The notes under the pieces were generated by a model. That model was not told the DNA's origin and searched no databases. It worked only from the letters and a program-made list of their open reading frames with translations. A stretch of DNA of 64,000 bases from an uncultured Prevotellaceae bacterium (GTDB lineage Bacteria > Bacteroidota > Bacteroidia > Bacteroidales > Bacteroidaceae): NCBI GenBank assembly GCA_946410305.1, contig CAMJZV010000001.1, positions 1 to 64,000 on the forward strand. The letters run 5' to 3'. This document shows positions 7,747 through 17,488 of this stretch, in pieces. The translations under genes and the position numbers were made by a program. Positions within the stretch are counted from its first letter, which is position 1. Each line of letters starts with the position of its first letter.

Positions 7747-9891
7747 TTATTCCGTCACACCAGCCTCAGCAGCTTTAGCAGCGGCTTTGGCTGCCTTTCG
7801 AGCAGCCTTGGCCTCAGCTTTAGCGGCTTTGCGGGCAGCCTTCTCCTCTGCTTTAAGGGCTTTCTCCTCAGCACGAAGGGCCTTGCGTTCTGCCTTCTCT
7901 TCTGCTTTCAAGGCTTTCTTCTCTGCCCGGGCAGCCTGACGTTCCTCCTTAGCAGCCTGCTTGGCCTCTTTCTTAGCGGCGCGTTTCTCTTCGCGCTTGG
8001 CCTTGTCCTCGTCAGACATCTTATGGAAGCGGATGCCTGGCTTGATCTTGGTCTTCTTCATCTCGTTAGTATTGGTAAACGAGAACCCACAGAGCACGTC
8101 GACGCGCTTGCCCTTGACAGTGATGTTACCTGTAGCCACAGCACCGTCGCTCTCCAGCTCAGCAATGAAGTTATGTACCTTGATCTTCTTATATCTGCCC
8201 TCAGCGACATCGGCCTGCACACTGCCAATAGGCAGTTTGCCACCTTTCACCTTACGCATCTGGGCGGTACGGGGTTTCGAGATATCGAACTTGAAGTCAG
8301 CCTTGCAGGTTATCTTTCCCAAATCGGGCATATCCATGGCCTTGCCCAACTCGAAAGAGTCGGTACGCACGGTACCCAAGACGTATTTGCTCTGCTCGTC
8401 AAGCGTCAGTTGGACGTTCAGCTTGCCCGGCACCGTGTTCAACACGCCAGCAAACTGTTCTTTCTTCCAAAGCACATCAAAATGTCCCTGATAGGTAAAA
8501 TGTCCCAAGGCGTGCAACTGCTTCATCATGAATTTCTTGACATCAAACTGGTTGATGACATGCTCGGCATAGACACCTTCCGTCGCCAATTTGTTTACAT
8601 CAAAATGGACACGTAGACCATACTTATCTTTCAGATTGCTGATACGGCCTGAAGCAGCGATAGTCAGCTTCTTGTCAGTAGTGCTGACCGACACGTTACG
8701 GAAGCGTAGCTCGTTATCATTACCACTCATCTGCGTCTGCAGGTTCAGGGGCAACGAGAATTTCTTCAACACAGGAGCAAAGGTGCGTGCTATATCCTTG
8801 AGCACCACCCTACCCTTTATCTGAGGCGCCGAGAAAGCCAGCGGTCGCTGTTCCTTCTTGCTGGGCAGTTGGATGTCGGCACTGGCAATAGACAACGAAG
8901 TGTTGGGTAGCTTGATAGAGACGTCACTCAGACGTGCCGTACGTTTGTTAGCATTGACTTTCAGCAACAACTCTTTAACGAGGAGTCCTGAACCACGGTC
9001 TTCAGCCACGCCACTGGTGACTTGCGCCACCAAGGTGTCTTTACCCAACGTATCAACCTGGATGTCAAGTTTGGCAAGGACGTCGAAATGTCCCACATCG
9101 AAAGCGCCACGCTTGGGCTTACCAGTATTCTTACGCGGCTGGTGGTTATCCGTCTGATAGCAGAGGTTGTCGATGGTCAGCTGGTATTTAGTGCCCTTGC
9201 CGACAACATTCAGCATACCTATAACGACACGTGTATCAACAGGACCTTTCTTGGTCTTCTTTACGAACGAGGTAGACAGGTCGCGTATTTCGGCGAAATG
9301 TTGTTCCGTGCGGTTCTTCTTGTAGTGGAGCGATCCTAACCGTGCCTGCAAAGAGTCGTTGTAGCTGACCTTGATATCCTCCAGTGAGAGCTTCTTGACA
9401 TCGATGATCATAGGCTTCTTTTTCACCTGCGTGGTATCGACAGCCATAGAATCCTCCTGCGGTTTCTTCTTACTCTTGAAAGCTTCTATGACAAACTGGA
9501 AATTAGCAACAGAGTCGCTATCACTGGCAGGCTTATATAAACGAGCCTCCAAGCCACGAATCTTAGCTTGCGAGATGCTTACCTCATGGTGTAACAAGGG
9601 AAGCATTTTCAGATCTACTCCCAGTTCCTTCATCTGGAACATCTTACGTTGTTGCTGGTCGTCAATCTCGACCCCGTAGAGGCGCACGCCCTGATCGATG
9701 AAGCTGACATTGGCCTTTTCTATCCGTACGGTAGTGCGCAGATAGTCACTCAACATCTGTGTAGCATTTTCCACCAAACGTTCTTGGACAGCATCTGTAT
9801 GGAATGCAGCAAAGGCACCGCCCACCAGAAGTAGTATGACGGCTAATATTCCTCCAAGAATTTTTAGTATTAACAATAGTGCTTTCTTCAT
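7747..9891 (-). CDS. AsmA-like/DUF748-type protein with Ala/Lys/Glu-rich C-terminal tail
   Basis: N-terminal TM, large AsmA-like beta region, C-terminal KAEEKAERKALRAEEKALKAEEKAARKAAKAEAKAARKAAK. Confidence 0.65.
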   Translation of the reverse strand: MKKALLLILKILGGILAVILLLVGGAFAAFHTDAVQERLVENATQMLSDYLRTTVRIEKANVSFIDQGVRLYGVEIDDQQQRKMFQMKELGVDLKMLPLLHHEVSISQAKIRGLEARLYKPASDSDSVANFQFVIEAFKSKKKPQEDSMAVDTTQVKKKPMIIDVKKLSLEDIKVSYNDSLQARLGSLHYKKNRTEQHFAEIRDLSTSFVKKTKKGPVDTRVVIGMLNVVGKGTKYQLTIDNLCYQTDNHQPRKNTGKPKRGAFDVGHFDVLAKLDIQVDTLGKDTLVAQVTSGVAEDRGSGLLVKELLLKVNANKRTARLSDVSIKLPNTSLSIASADIQLPSKKEQRPLAFSAPQIKGRVVLKDIARTFAPVLKKFSLPLNLQTQMSGNDNELRFRNVSVSTTDKKLTIAASGRISNLKDKYGLRVHFDVNKLATEGVYAEHVINQFDVKKFMMKQLHALGHFTYQGHFDVLWKKEQFAGVLNTVPGKLNVQLTLDEQSKYVLGTVRTDSFELGKAMDMPDLGKITCKADFKFDISKPRTAQMRKVKGGKLPIGSVQADVAEGRYKKIKVHNFIAELESDGAVATGNITVKGKRVDVLCGFSFTNTNEMKKTKIKPGIRFHKMSDEDKAKREEKRAAKKEAKQAAKEERQAARAEKKALKAEEKAERKALRAEEKALKAEEKAARKAAKAEAKAARKAAKAAAKAAEAGVTE

Positions 9892-9906
9892 TGCTGTAAT
9901 CGGTTC

Positions 9907-10905
9907 TTAGTTCAACAGCTTATTGATCCGTTCTTCCAGGTGTTTGACTGTCAGGTTTCGCGCCAAGACTTTTCCTTTACTGTCTATCAGCAGGTTGGCG
10001 GGGACATCTGCCAGTCCAAATTTCTGTAGCAACGGGGTTTCCCACATGCGACCGTCACACACCGTCGACCATTTCAGCGAGTCACGAGCTATCTGCCGTC
10101 GGCAGATGTCTGCTTGAGCATCCAGACAAATACTGAGCACGCCTAACTTGTCGCCATACTTCTTCTTCAACTGGTTCAGGCGTTGCTGCTGATTGATGCT
10201 CGCATAGCTCCATGAAGCCCATGTTGTCACAACATTCACCTTACTCTTCAGCGCCTTCTCAGTAACTTTATTACCATTCAGGTCGGTGGCTGTGAATTTA
10301 GGTATAAGCGCTTTGACACCACTACTCTCCAGTTGTTTCAGCTGTTTCTTCAGCGTTAGCAACTGTCCGTTATCAGGATTTTCCTGTAAAAGCATCTCTG
10401 TCAACACGCGAGCCTGTCGGTAGTCAGGTTCCGGAGACATAATGAAATAGCGCTGCAGCAGATAGATGCTGACGGGAGAGTCACGATTGTCTTTGATGAA
10501 ATTGCTGACAGCATGAGGGATATCGGGCGGAGTAAGGTCGTTCAACTCCATACGTAGCATGGTCATCTCCTCGTTGTCTGACGTACCCTCAATGATCATC
10601 TCCTTCATATGTGTAGCGTTACCCTTGATAGTTACCTTAGCTCCTGACTTCGCAAAAATGGGCTGCTCGGAGTAGTTAGGGAATACCAACATCAAGGTGG
10701 TTCGATCATAGAGATCCATCTCATACGAGAAACGACCATTACGCACTGCGATGGTGTCGATGCCAACCAATCCACCATCAAGGCTATACACCCAGAACTC
10801 ACCCTGATTGATGTTGCGCAGGCGGCCTTCGAGACGGAATTTACCGCTCTCGGTGCCGCATGCCACCATCATCAGTGCAAATAATATATAAGCAATGTGT
10901 CTCAA
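9907..10905 (-). CDS. TlpA/AhpC-type thioredoxin-like lipoprotein with DUF4369-like N-terminus
   Basis: GKFRLEGRLRNINQGEFWVYSLDGG; thioredoxin-like fold region VNVVTTWASWSYASINQQQRLNQL. Confidence 0.75.
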   Translation of the reverse strand: MRHIAYILFALMMVACGTESGKFRLEGRLRNINQGEFWVYSLDGGLVGIDTIAVRNGRFSYEMDLYDRTTLMLVFPNYSEQPIFAKSGAKVTIKGNATHMKEMIIEGTSDNEEMTMLRMELNDLTPPDIPHAVSNFIKDNRDSPVSIYLLQRYFIMSPEPDYRQARVLTEMLLQENPDNGQLLTLKKQLKQLESSGVKALIPKFTATDLNGNKVTEKALKSKVNVVTTWASWSYASINQQQRLNQLKKKYGDKLGVLSICLDAQADICRRQIARDSLKWSTVCDGRMWETPLLQKFGLADVPANLLIDSKGKVLARNLTVKHLEERINKLLN

Positions 10906-10908
10906 TGC

Positions 10909-12588
10909 TTATCTCTTAAATTCGAGGTCACTATCAGCGTAGGCTTTCAGCGAAGCATCCTTCTGGATTGCTGAACGCAGGAACGACTGAGCAGCATCGG
11001 CATTACCCTGACGAGCGTTGACGATAGCCTGCAGATAGTCGGTCATGCCATCAGCCTTCTCGACATTCTTCAAGGTCTGGGCAGCCTTAGCATAATTCTT
11101 GTTCAGGATCTGAGCCAGAGCGGCACTGTTGGAATTTACGCCATTGAAATCCTGCTCAGCCAGTGCATAGTTACCCTGTGCCAGATGTAAGTTACCCAAT
11201 GTCTCTGCCAGGCCTTTGGCATTACCTGCCTGACCGATATAGTTCTCAGCAGACTTAACATCGCCACGCTGCAGAGCCAGCAAGCCGAGGTTTGCCTTAG
11301 CTTCAGCACAAGCAGCATCAGCGCCTGTAGCCTGTGTCAGGTAGCGCTGTGCCTCGTCATAGTTACCCTTACTGTAAGCAAGTGCTGCCAAGTTGTTGTA
11401 TGCACGGGCATCCTTCGGATATATGCGTGTTGTGATCTTCAGAATGCTCTCCTGCTCAGCAGGTGTCTCTGCGATAGAAGCGGCATAGATCAGCTCCTCA
11501 ACGGTCAGCTTTGAAGGATCACTCTTAATCTGATTGAAGATAGTCTCATCGTCACGACCCAGTGTCTCATAGTTGATTGTCAGACGAGCACGGCGCAACT
11601 CAGGCAGGATGCCGTCAGCCAACTCCTGGAAGCCATGGCTCATATTCTTAATCTGCTGCTCACGCTCCTGGGGATCTTTGTACATAGAGAGCACGCGAAG
11701 GATAACGTCCTTATCCTGAATGTCGCTAGCCTGTACCAGCTGCTGGAAGCCCTCCCAGTCCTGAGCGGTATAGTTGGCCTCTACGTCAGCCTCCACATTG
11801 GTCTGCTTCATCTGCTGTTTAACAAAGCCCTCAGTATTCTCCTGACGTTTGTTGGCCAATTTCTCATTCAGCGCGAAACCACCATCAGGAGAAGCGTATG
11901 CAGACACCTCAATATTGCCAAGCATCATGTTCTCACGATCACCGCTGATGCGCTTCAACAGATTAACAAATTCCTGTACAGAATTGTTCTGCAGCTCACT
12001 CTTACGAAGTTCAGCCTGCTGAATGAGGAACTTGATATTAGCCTCTTGCTTCTGTTCTACCACGCGCTGGAAAGCATCGGCAGCCACACTGGGCTGAGCA
12101 GAAGTCAGCGTACGATGATACAGTTCACTGGTTGCAATAACGCCATCAGCCACCTTGATAGCAGGAACATCCACCTGCTTCTTGCCCAACTTGGCATCGA
12201 AGGTCAGGTAGAGCTCACTCTTCTGCATAGCAGCCTCAAAGGGATAGCTGGTCTTCATGGTGTAGTGTCCACCCAGCTGATAGCTGATAGTCTGGTCATT
12301 GCCCAGCACCTTCTCACCCTGGAAGGTAGCAGGACGACCCTGTACTTTCTGCTCTACGCCATTCTTCATATAGCGCAGCTCAGGAGTTACCGTAATCACG
12401 GCTTTCTTATTCATGTATTTCTCTGGGAACACACCATTGATGGTAGCGTCCACCTGACCACCGTCAGCGACCAGTGGATTGGGGTTTACCTTGAAGTAGT
12501 CACCAGAGAGTTGGCCCAGTTTTCCTGAGCACGATGTCAACATGGCTACAGCCATCAGCGACATTAGTAGAATGTTCTTTGTTTTCAT
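10909..12588 (-). CDS. TPR-repeat lipoprotein with OmpA-like segment
   Basis: lipobox LTSCSG; NIEVSAYASPDGGFALNEKLANKRQ; repeated TPR motifs (AYNNLAALAYSKGNYDEAQRYL). Confidence 0.7.
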   Translation of the reverse strand: MKTKNILLMSLMAVAMLTSCSGKLGQLSGDYFKVNPNPLVADGGQVDATINGVFPEKYMNKKAVITVTPELRYMKNGVEQKVQGRPATFQGEKVLGNDQTISYQLGGHYTMKTSYPFEAAMQKSELYLTFDAKLGKKQVDVPAIKVADGVIATSELYHRTLTSAQPSVAADAFQRVVEQKQEANIKFLIQQAELRKSELQNNSVQEFVNLLKRISGDRENMMLGNIEVSAYASPDGGFALNEKLANKRQENTEGFVKQQMKQTNVEADVEANYTAQDWEGFQQLVQASDIQDKDVILRVLSMYKDPQEREQQIKNMSHGFQELADGILPELRRARLTINYETLGRDDETIFNQIKSDPSKLTVEELIYAASIAETPAEQESILKITTRIYPKDARAYNNLAALAYSKGNYDEAQRYLTQATGADAACAEAKANLGLLALQRGDVKSAENYIGQAGNAKGLAETLGNLHLAQGNYALAEQDFNGVNSNSAALAQILNKNYAKAAQTLKNVEKADGMTDYLQAIVNARQGNADAAQSFLRSAIQKDASLKAYADSDLEFKR

Positions 12589-12764
12589 GTTTTTATCAAT
12601 AGCTATTTATACATTATTCTAATCTGCAAAGATAAATAATATATTCGGTATAACGGCGAAAAGCGTCTGTTTTTTTATATTATTGGTTGTAATTTTTATT
12701 TTTTTATTCTTTTCTTCTTGTTTTTCCGAATTTATGTGTAACTTTGCAGCCGCTTACGAAACGA

Positions 12765-12838
12765 GTCGGCATAGCTCAGCTGGTTAGAGTACCACCTTGA
12801 CATGGTGGGGGTCCTTGGTTCGAGTCCAAGTGTCGACA
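12765..12838 (+). tRNA. tRNA-Val (GAC anticodon)
   Basis: gtcggcatagctcagctggttagagtaccaccttGACatggtgggggtccttggttcgagtccaagtgtcgaca folds as a cloverleaf. Confidence 0.95.
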
Positions 12839-12840
12839 CA

Positions 12841-12880
12841 AAAAATAGCACTGACAACCTGTGTTGTTAGTGCTATTTTT
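12841..12880 (+). terminator. Terminator after tRNA-Val
   Basis: AAAAATAGCACTGACAACctgtGTTGTTAGTGCTATTTTT. Confidence 0.85.
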
Positions 12881-12896
12881 ATAATCACCCGCAATC

Positions 12897-14921
12897 TTAC
12901 ATTTTCTTGATAGTCAGCTTTTCACTGGTGTACTTCATGACATCATCGAAAATCAAGTGCAGATCAGCATAGCTTTTGTCCGAATGAAGTATTTTGTTGA
13001 TGCTAAACTGACAGCTGAGCTGTATTTTTCCATCACCTGTAGTTGTCAAGATACGGCCCTCAAGACCCTTGTCCTGTGTGATAACAGTGGTATTACGCTG
13101 TTCTCCATCAAGCATATAGCCCTCGGGCAATGTAATATTGACAACAACACGGTGGGTTCCCAAGCTCCTGAACTCTACAGGAGTCTTACGGACCTCAGCA
13201 GTGAAAGGATTCTCGGCAATAATAGTCGGGAAGGGACAAATCTTGATGGTATTACCATCAACCTCTCCATTACGGGTAAACGTAGTTTCCTCCGTCACAT
13301 CAGGAGTAAAGGCTGTAATGCCTTTCTCATTACGGTAATTCATGGCTGCCAGTCCCTCATAACGTGTCGTCTGTGTGCCTGTCAGCGTACCGTCAGAAGC
13401 GAGTTTAGCATTGATGATGGTACTTTTCTGCGACTTCGACAGTCTTTGCAAGTTCACCCATGCACTCTTTCCCTTCTTCTGCACCAGACGGGCTCTCTCC
13501 ACCAACAATGGTTCAGCAAGCACGTTCAAATAGCCATTCTTCGACGAAGCATCAAGATAAACATTTGCCCCTGGCATTACCACACCCACTATAAAGGTTG
13601 ACAATTTGCGCAAGGCAGGGAAGTTATAGGGCAAAGCACCAAGATCACGCGTTCTAAGCATGACGGGAGCAGCAGTGAGTCCCACTTCGTTGAGTGACTG
13701 TATCAACAGCAGGTTGATGTCTGCATTCGAGCCCCCCTGATTCTTGAGCGTCTCAGTAGTAAGAGCTGGACTAATTTTATATTTCCCATTCCAGTTAACC
13801 TTGCTCATCACCAGCTTGAATACAGCCTCAGTGCGTTGCTTCAAATCGGCAATCTCCTCAATTTTCGCTTCCTTCAACTCTTTGGACAACGGACTACGTT
13901 CGTTGAGACGTATGCCTAAATCGTCTGAGGTAAGAATCATCTCGTCAATCTGTTCCCAGGTACGGGCATAGTCCATCTGCGCTGTACCAGGCAGACGATA
14001 CTGCTTCAGCTCGGCAGTGATGCCTGCACAATAGTCCTGGGCATTCCACACATAGTCGTCCTTGTGTATAGCCATCAGGTCACGTCCTACGTAAACATAG
14101 TGATTGGTCATGACCTTTGACTGTTTAGCCAGCGGATCGCTATCTAACTTAAAATTCATAGAACCGGCCGTACAAGTATATGTCAAGCGCTGAATGCCGT
14201 GATCCTCGATATTAAAAATCAGGTAACTCGGAATATTCATATCCAACTTGGCATAGGCTACGGGAATCTCGCGCTGGGCATACCAGTCACGCAACTGCCA
14301 GAACAGCTGACTATGGATGGTGTATTCATACTCTATCACCGTACCCTCTTTTACATTGGGAACGGTAAACTCCACCTGATAGTTATGATCGTCTATCTTT
14401 GTCTTGACAATGTCGCTTTTCTTCAAGGATGTCTTCACCACCTTGCTACCCTCCAGATTAAATGCAGTAGCCTTAAGGCTCTCCAAATCCTCGTCACCTT
14501 CAACAGCAAAGATATCCTCCGTCATGGAAACTCCTTCACCCTCGAAATAAGAATCGGAACTGCCATCAGGCTTGGGCAAGCTCATACCATTCGTTTTCAG
14601 ACCACCAATATTATTATATACAGACATCGCTACCTGATAAGGAATAACCACCTTAGCCAATCGGGCACCGCTAGGTTTCAGCACCTTGATGCGGCATTTC
14701 TCTTTATAGTCGGTCAGAAAACCGATGTTCTGTACAGAATACTCCACATCAGTCAGTCGGCAGAGTACCACCGCCTCTGCATCTGGGTCAGCGGCATACG
14801 TTGTCATCTGCATCTCTTCCTTAGTGGGTTTACCAAACTTCATGTTGACGTCGTTTTGAGCCACAGCGGAACAAATAGGCCAAAACAACAGCGAGAAAAG
14901 CTGTAATAAAAAGATCTTCAT
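12897..14921 (-). CDS. DUF3857/transglutaminase-like domain secreted protein
   Basis: signal peptide; VQNIGFLTDYKEKCRIKVLKPSGARLAKVVIPY and NQGGSNADINLLLIQSLNEVGLTAAPVMLRTRD. Confidence 0.75.
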   Translation of the reverse strand: MKIFLLQLFSLLFWPICSAVAQNDVNMKFGKPTKEEMQMTTYAADPDAEAVVLCRLTDVEYSVQNIGFLTDYKEKCRIKVLKPSGARLAKVVIPYQVAMSVYNNIGGLKTNGMSLPKPDGSSDSYFEGEGVSMTEDIFAVEGDEDLESLKATAFNLEGSKVVKTSLKKSDIVKTKIDDHNYQVEFTVPNVKEGTVIEYEYTIHSQLFWQLRDWYAQREIPVAYAKLDMNIPSYLIFNIEDHGIQRLTYTCTAGSMNFKLDSDPLAKQSKVMTNHYVYVGRDLMAIHKDDYVWNAQDYCAGITAELKQYRLPGTAQMDYARTWEQIDEMILTSDDLGIRLNERSPLSKELKEAKIEEIADLKQRTEAVFKLVMSKVNWNGKYKISPALTTETLKNQGGSNADINLLLIQSLNEVGLTAAPVMLRTRDLGALPYNFPALRKLSTFIVGVVMPGANVYLDASSKNGYLNVLAEPLLVERARLVQKKGKSAWVNLQRLSKSQKSTIINAKLASDGTLTGTQTTRYEGLAAMNYRNEKGITAFTPDVTEETTFTRNGEVDGNTIKICPFPTIIAENPFTAEVRKTPVEFRSLGTHRVVVNITLPEGYMLDGEQRNTTVITQDKGLEGRILTTTGDGKIQLSCQFSINKILHSDKSYADLHLIFDDVMKYTSEKLTIKKM

Positions 14922-14948
14922 TGTGTGTTAGTTAGTATGATTGTGTTG

Positions 14949-15032
14949 TGCCGCGAGCGGGACTCGAACCCGCACAGCCGTTATGGCCAAGGGATTTTAA
15001 GTCCCTCGTGTCTACCATTCCACCATCGCGGC
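14949..15032 (-). tRNA. tRNA-Leu (UAA anticodon)
   Basis: Reverse complement GCCGCGATGGTGGAATGGTAGACACGAGGGACTTAAAATCCC...GGTTCGAGTCCCGCTCGCGGCA; 84 nt with long variable arm. Confidence 0.95.
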
Positions 15033-15059
15033 AGCCGTAAGTGGTTGCAAAGGTAAACA

Positions 15060-15083
15060 AAATTTGGTACACAGCCAAATTTT
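15060..15083 (-). terminator. Terminator-like hairpin after the lipoprotein gene
   Basis: AAATTTGG tacacag CCAAATTT followed by a T-rich run on the minus strand. Confidence 0.5.
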
Positions 15084-15093
15084 TTATCAAGAA

Positions 15094-15681
15094 TTATCGT
15101 CTGAACACACTGACAACACCGGAAGGTCCCGTTGTGGATGCTACATATTTGTCCAATCCACGGTCGCCTTCTTCCCCATTCAGGATAATGCCGCCATTGT
15201 TCATATCATACTTCTTGTCACACTTGCTGCATGTGGCAATGCCGCTACTTTCCATCGTCACACGAAAATTAGGATTGGCGGTATTGTTCGTACGACTCAC
15301 ACAGTTAGGGCACTGTACATCGTAAGCCACAAAGCCGCCATTGGCACCATCTGTATTCAGTGTCTGGAAGCCTACAATAATACCATTGTTTAAACCCAAA
15401 ATGAATTTAGCCTCTACCTCCTCAGCCGTCTCCACCTGTTCAGACTTCATGCCCGCACTGTTCTCAAAAACAATATATTTCACGCCAGCGCGTGTGTTCT
15501 CGGAAATCAAGCAGAACACACCACGCGAGCTATTGTTCATTGCCGATGCCAGCGTGGCATCGTTGTGAATCATGTTGTTATACGAGAATCGGCATGCATG
15601 CGTAGAGTATTCCTCGTCAGCACTGCACGCTGCCAACAAGCAACAGCTAACAGCTAACAGTAAAGTACCAAGGATCCTCAT
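15094..15681 (-). CDS. Small lipoprotein with two CxxC pairs, possible Rieske/zinc-ribbon-like fold
   Basis: signal peptide MRILGTLLLAVSCCLLAACS; VQCPNCVSRTN...IATCSKCDKKYDMNNGG. Confidence 0.55.
   Translation of the reverse strand: MRILGTLLLAVSCCLLAACSADEEYSTHACRFSYNNMIHNDATLASAMNNSSRGVFCLISENTRAGVKYIVFENSAGMKSEQVETAEEVEAKFILGLNNGIIVGFQTLNTDGANGGFVAYDVQCPNCVSRTNNTANPNFRVTMESSGIATCSKCDKKYDMNNGGIILNGEEGDRGLDKYVASTTGPSGVVSVFRR
15634..15661 (-). repeat. 7-bp-period tandem repeat (CTGTTAG/CTAACAG) inside a signal peptide
   Basis: caacaag caacagc taacagc taacagt. Confidence 0.75.
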
Positions 15682-17015
15682 CCTAACAGTTTTTTCTCGG
15701 CATCAGTCATACGCTCGAAGGCAAAACCTTCGAACACCTGACTCATCAATGCACTGATGCGATCATTACAGAGGTTACCGATAGACCCCTCATGGGTGTG
15801 GTGGATATCTTTGTCAGGACGGAAGGTGCCAGCTTCAATGTCAAGACCCACCTTCTTGTAGGCCTCTCTGAAGGGTAAACCCTCAGCCGCCAACTTATTC
15901 ACCGTTTCTACGGAGAACATGGGGTCGTACATTGGGTTATCGAGAATGTTCTCGCGTACCTCTATCTTATTGATAATGTAGGCAGCCATCTGCAGACAGT
16001 CCTTCAGCTCGTCAAAGGCCGGCAGGAATACCTCTTTAATAATCTGCAAGTCGCGGAAATAACCTACGGGCAAATTGTTCATGATGAGTGTCACCTGCTG
16101 AGGCAGTGCCTGAATCTTGTTGCACTTGGCACGAATCAATTCAAAGACATCGGGATTCTTCTTATGTGGCATAATACTCGAACCTGTCGTACACTCCTTG
16201 GGCAGCTTGACAAACGAGAAGTTCTGCGAGTTAAACATACAGGCGTCAAAGGCCATCTTCGCCAGCGTACCGGCAATGGTAGCCAGTGCGAAACCAACGT
16301 TGCGTTCCATCTTGCCGCGTCCCATCTGAGCATACACCACATTATAGTCCATAGAGTCGAAACCCAGCAGGTCGGTGGTCATCTGGCGATTCAGCGGGAA
16401 CGATGAGCCATAGCCTGCAGCAGAACCGAGGGGATTACGATTGGTCATCTTGTAGGCAGCCTGCAGGAACAGCATGTCGTCTGTCAACGACTCAGCATAG
16501 GCACCAAACCACAGTCCGAACGATGAGGGCATAGCAACCTGCAAATGGGTATAGCCAGGCATCAGCACGTGCTTGTACTGTTCACTCTTCTGGATAAGTT
16601 CGTCGAAGAGCACCTTGACAGCCTCTGCCACCTCCATCAGTTCGTGGCGGGTAAAGAGTTTCAGGTCTACCAACACCTGGTCGTTACGACTGCGACCTGA
16701 ATGAATCTTCTTGCCCATGTCGCCCAACTTACGTGTCAACATCAGCTCCACCTGCGAGTGGACATCCTCGACGCCCTCCTCAATGATAAATTCGCCACGC
16801 TCAGCCATCTGATAGATGTTCTTCAGCTCTGCCAACAGCTGTGGCAGTTCATCATGGCCGATGAGCCCAATACTTTCCAGCATGGTGATATGAGCCATAG
16901 AGCCCAGCACGTCGTACTTGGCCAGATAGAGATCCATCTCGCGGTCGCGACCAACGGTGAAGCGTTCAATCTCTGCATTCACCTCGAAATTCTTTTCCCA
17001 GAGTTTGTTTGCCAT
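15678..17015 (-). CDS. argH: Argininosuccinate lyase
   Basis: GRSRNDQVLVDLKLFTRHEL, GSSIMPHKKNPDVFELIRAKCNK. Confidence 0.97.
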   Translation of the reverse strand: MANKLWEKNFEVNAEIERFTVGRDREMDLYLAKYDVLGSMAHITMLESIGLIGHDELPQLLAELKNIYQMAERGEFIIEEGVEDVHSQVELMLTRKLGDMGKKIHSGRSRNDQVLVDLKLFTRHELMEVAEAVKVLFDELIQKSEQYKHVLMPGYTHLQVAMPSSFGLWFGAYAESLTDDMLFLQAAYKMTNRNPLGSAAGYGSSFPLNRQMTTDLLGFDSMDYNVVYAQMGRGKMERNVGFALATIAGTLAKMAFDACMFNSQNFSFVKLPKECTTGSSIMPHKKNPDVFELIRAKCNKIQALPQQVTLIMNNLPVGYFRDLQIIKEVFLPAFDELKDCLQMAAYIINKIEVRENILDNPMYDPMFSVETVNKLAAEGLPFREAYKKVGLDIEAGTFRPDKDIHHTHEGSIGNLCNDRISALMSQVFEGFAFERMTDAEKKLLG

Positions 17016-17019
17016 ATCT

Positions 17020-17067
17020 ATTTCGATGTTTCGATACTTCGATGCCTCGAAGATTCTATGCTTCGTT
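17020..17067. repeat. 8-bp-period degenerate tandem repeat upstream of argH
   Basis: atttcgat gtttcgat acttcgat gcctcgaa gattctat gcttcgtt. Confidence 0.6.
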
Positions 17068-17488
17068 ATACAAAAGGAATCTGCGACAGGGCGTCAGCTA
17101 TCTTCTCTACGCCATCCTGCAACGGACCACTAACCATTCCCTTTAACATGAAAGGAATGTCGGCCTTGACAGTGACCTTCATCTTGCTGGAAGCGCTGTC
17201 TACGGGCAGTACCTGAATCCAAAGGTTGAAAGCCAGCGGCGACTGCTCGGTTTCAAACTTCACACACTTATTCTCCTCACGCTCGCAGATACGTAGTTTG
17301 ATAGTACCTACGGGCGATACGCTGACCTGCACGGAGTCGCTATCGAACTGGAAGTCCTGCAACTTATCCTGAGGGATACGGTCACGGACACGCTCCAGAT
17401 TGCTCAGGTCACTGATATTACGATACACATCCTCTACGGGATAAGGTATTTGCTTGACGTTACTTTCAAACTTTGTCATTTCTTCCAA
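17066..17488 (-). CDS. SRPBCC (START-like) family protein
   Basis: TKFESNVKQIPYPVEDVYRNISDLSNLERVRDRIP; polyketide cyclase/SRPBCC-like pattern. Confidence 0.75.
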   Translation of the reverse strand: MEEMTKFESNVKQIPYPVEDVYRNISDLSNLERVRDRIPQDKLQDFQFDSDSVQVSVSPVGTIKLRICEREENKCVKFETEQSPLAFNLWIQVLPVDSASSKMKVTVKADIPFMLKGMVSGPLQDGVEKIADALSQIPFV

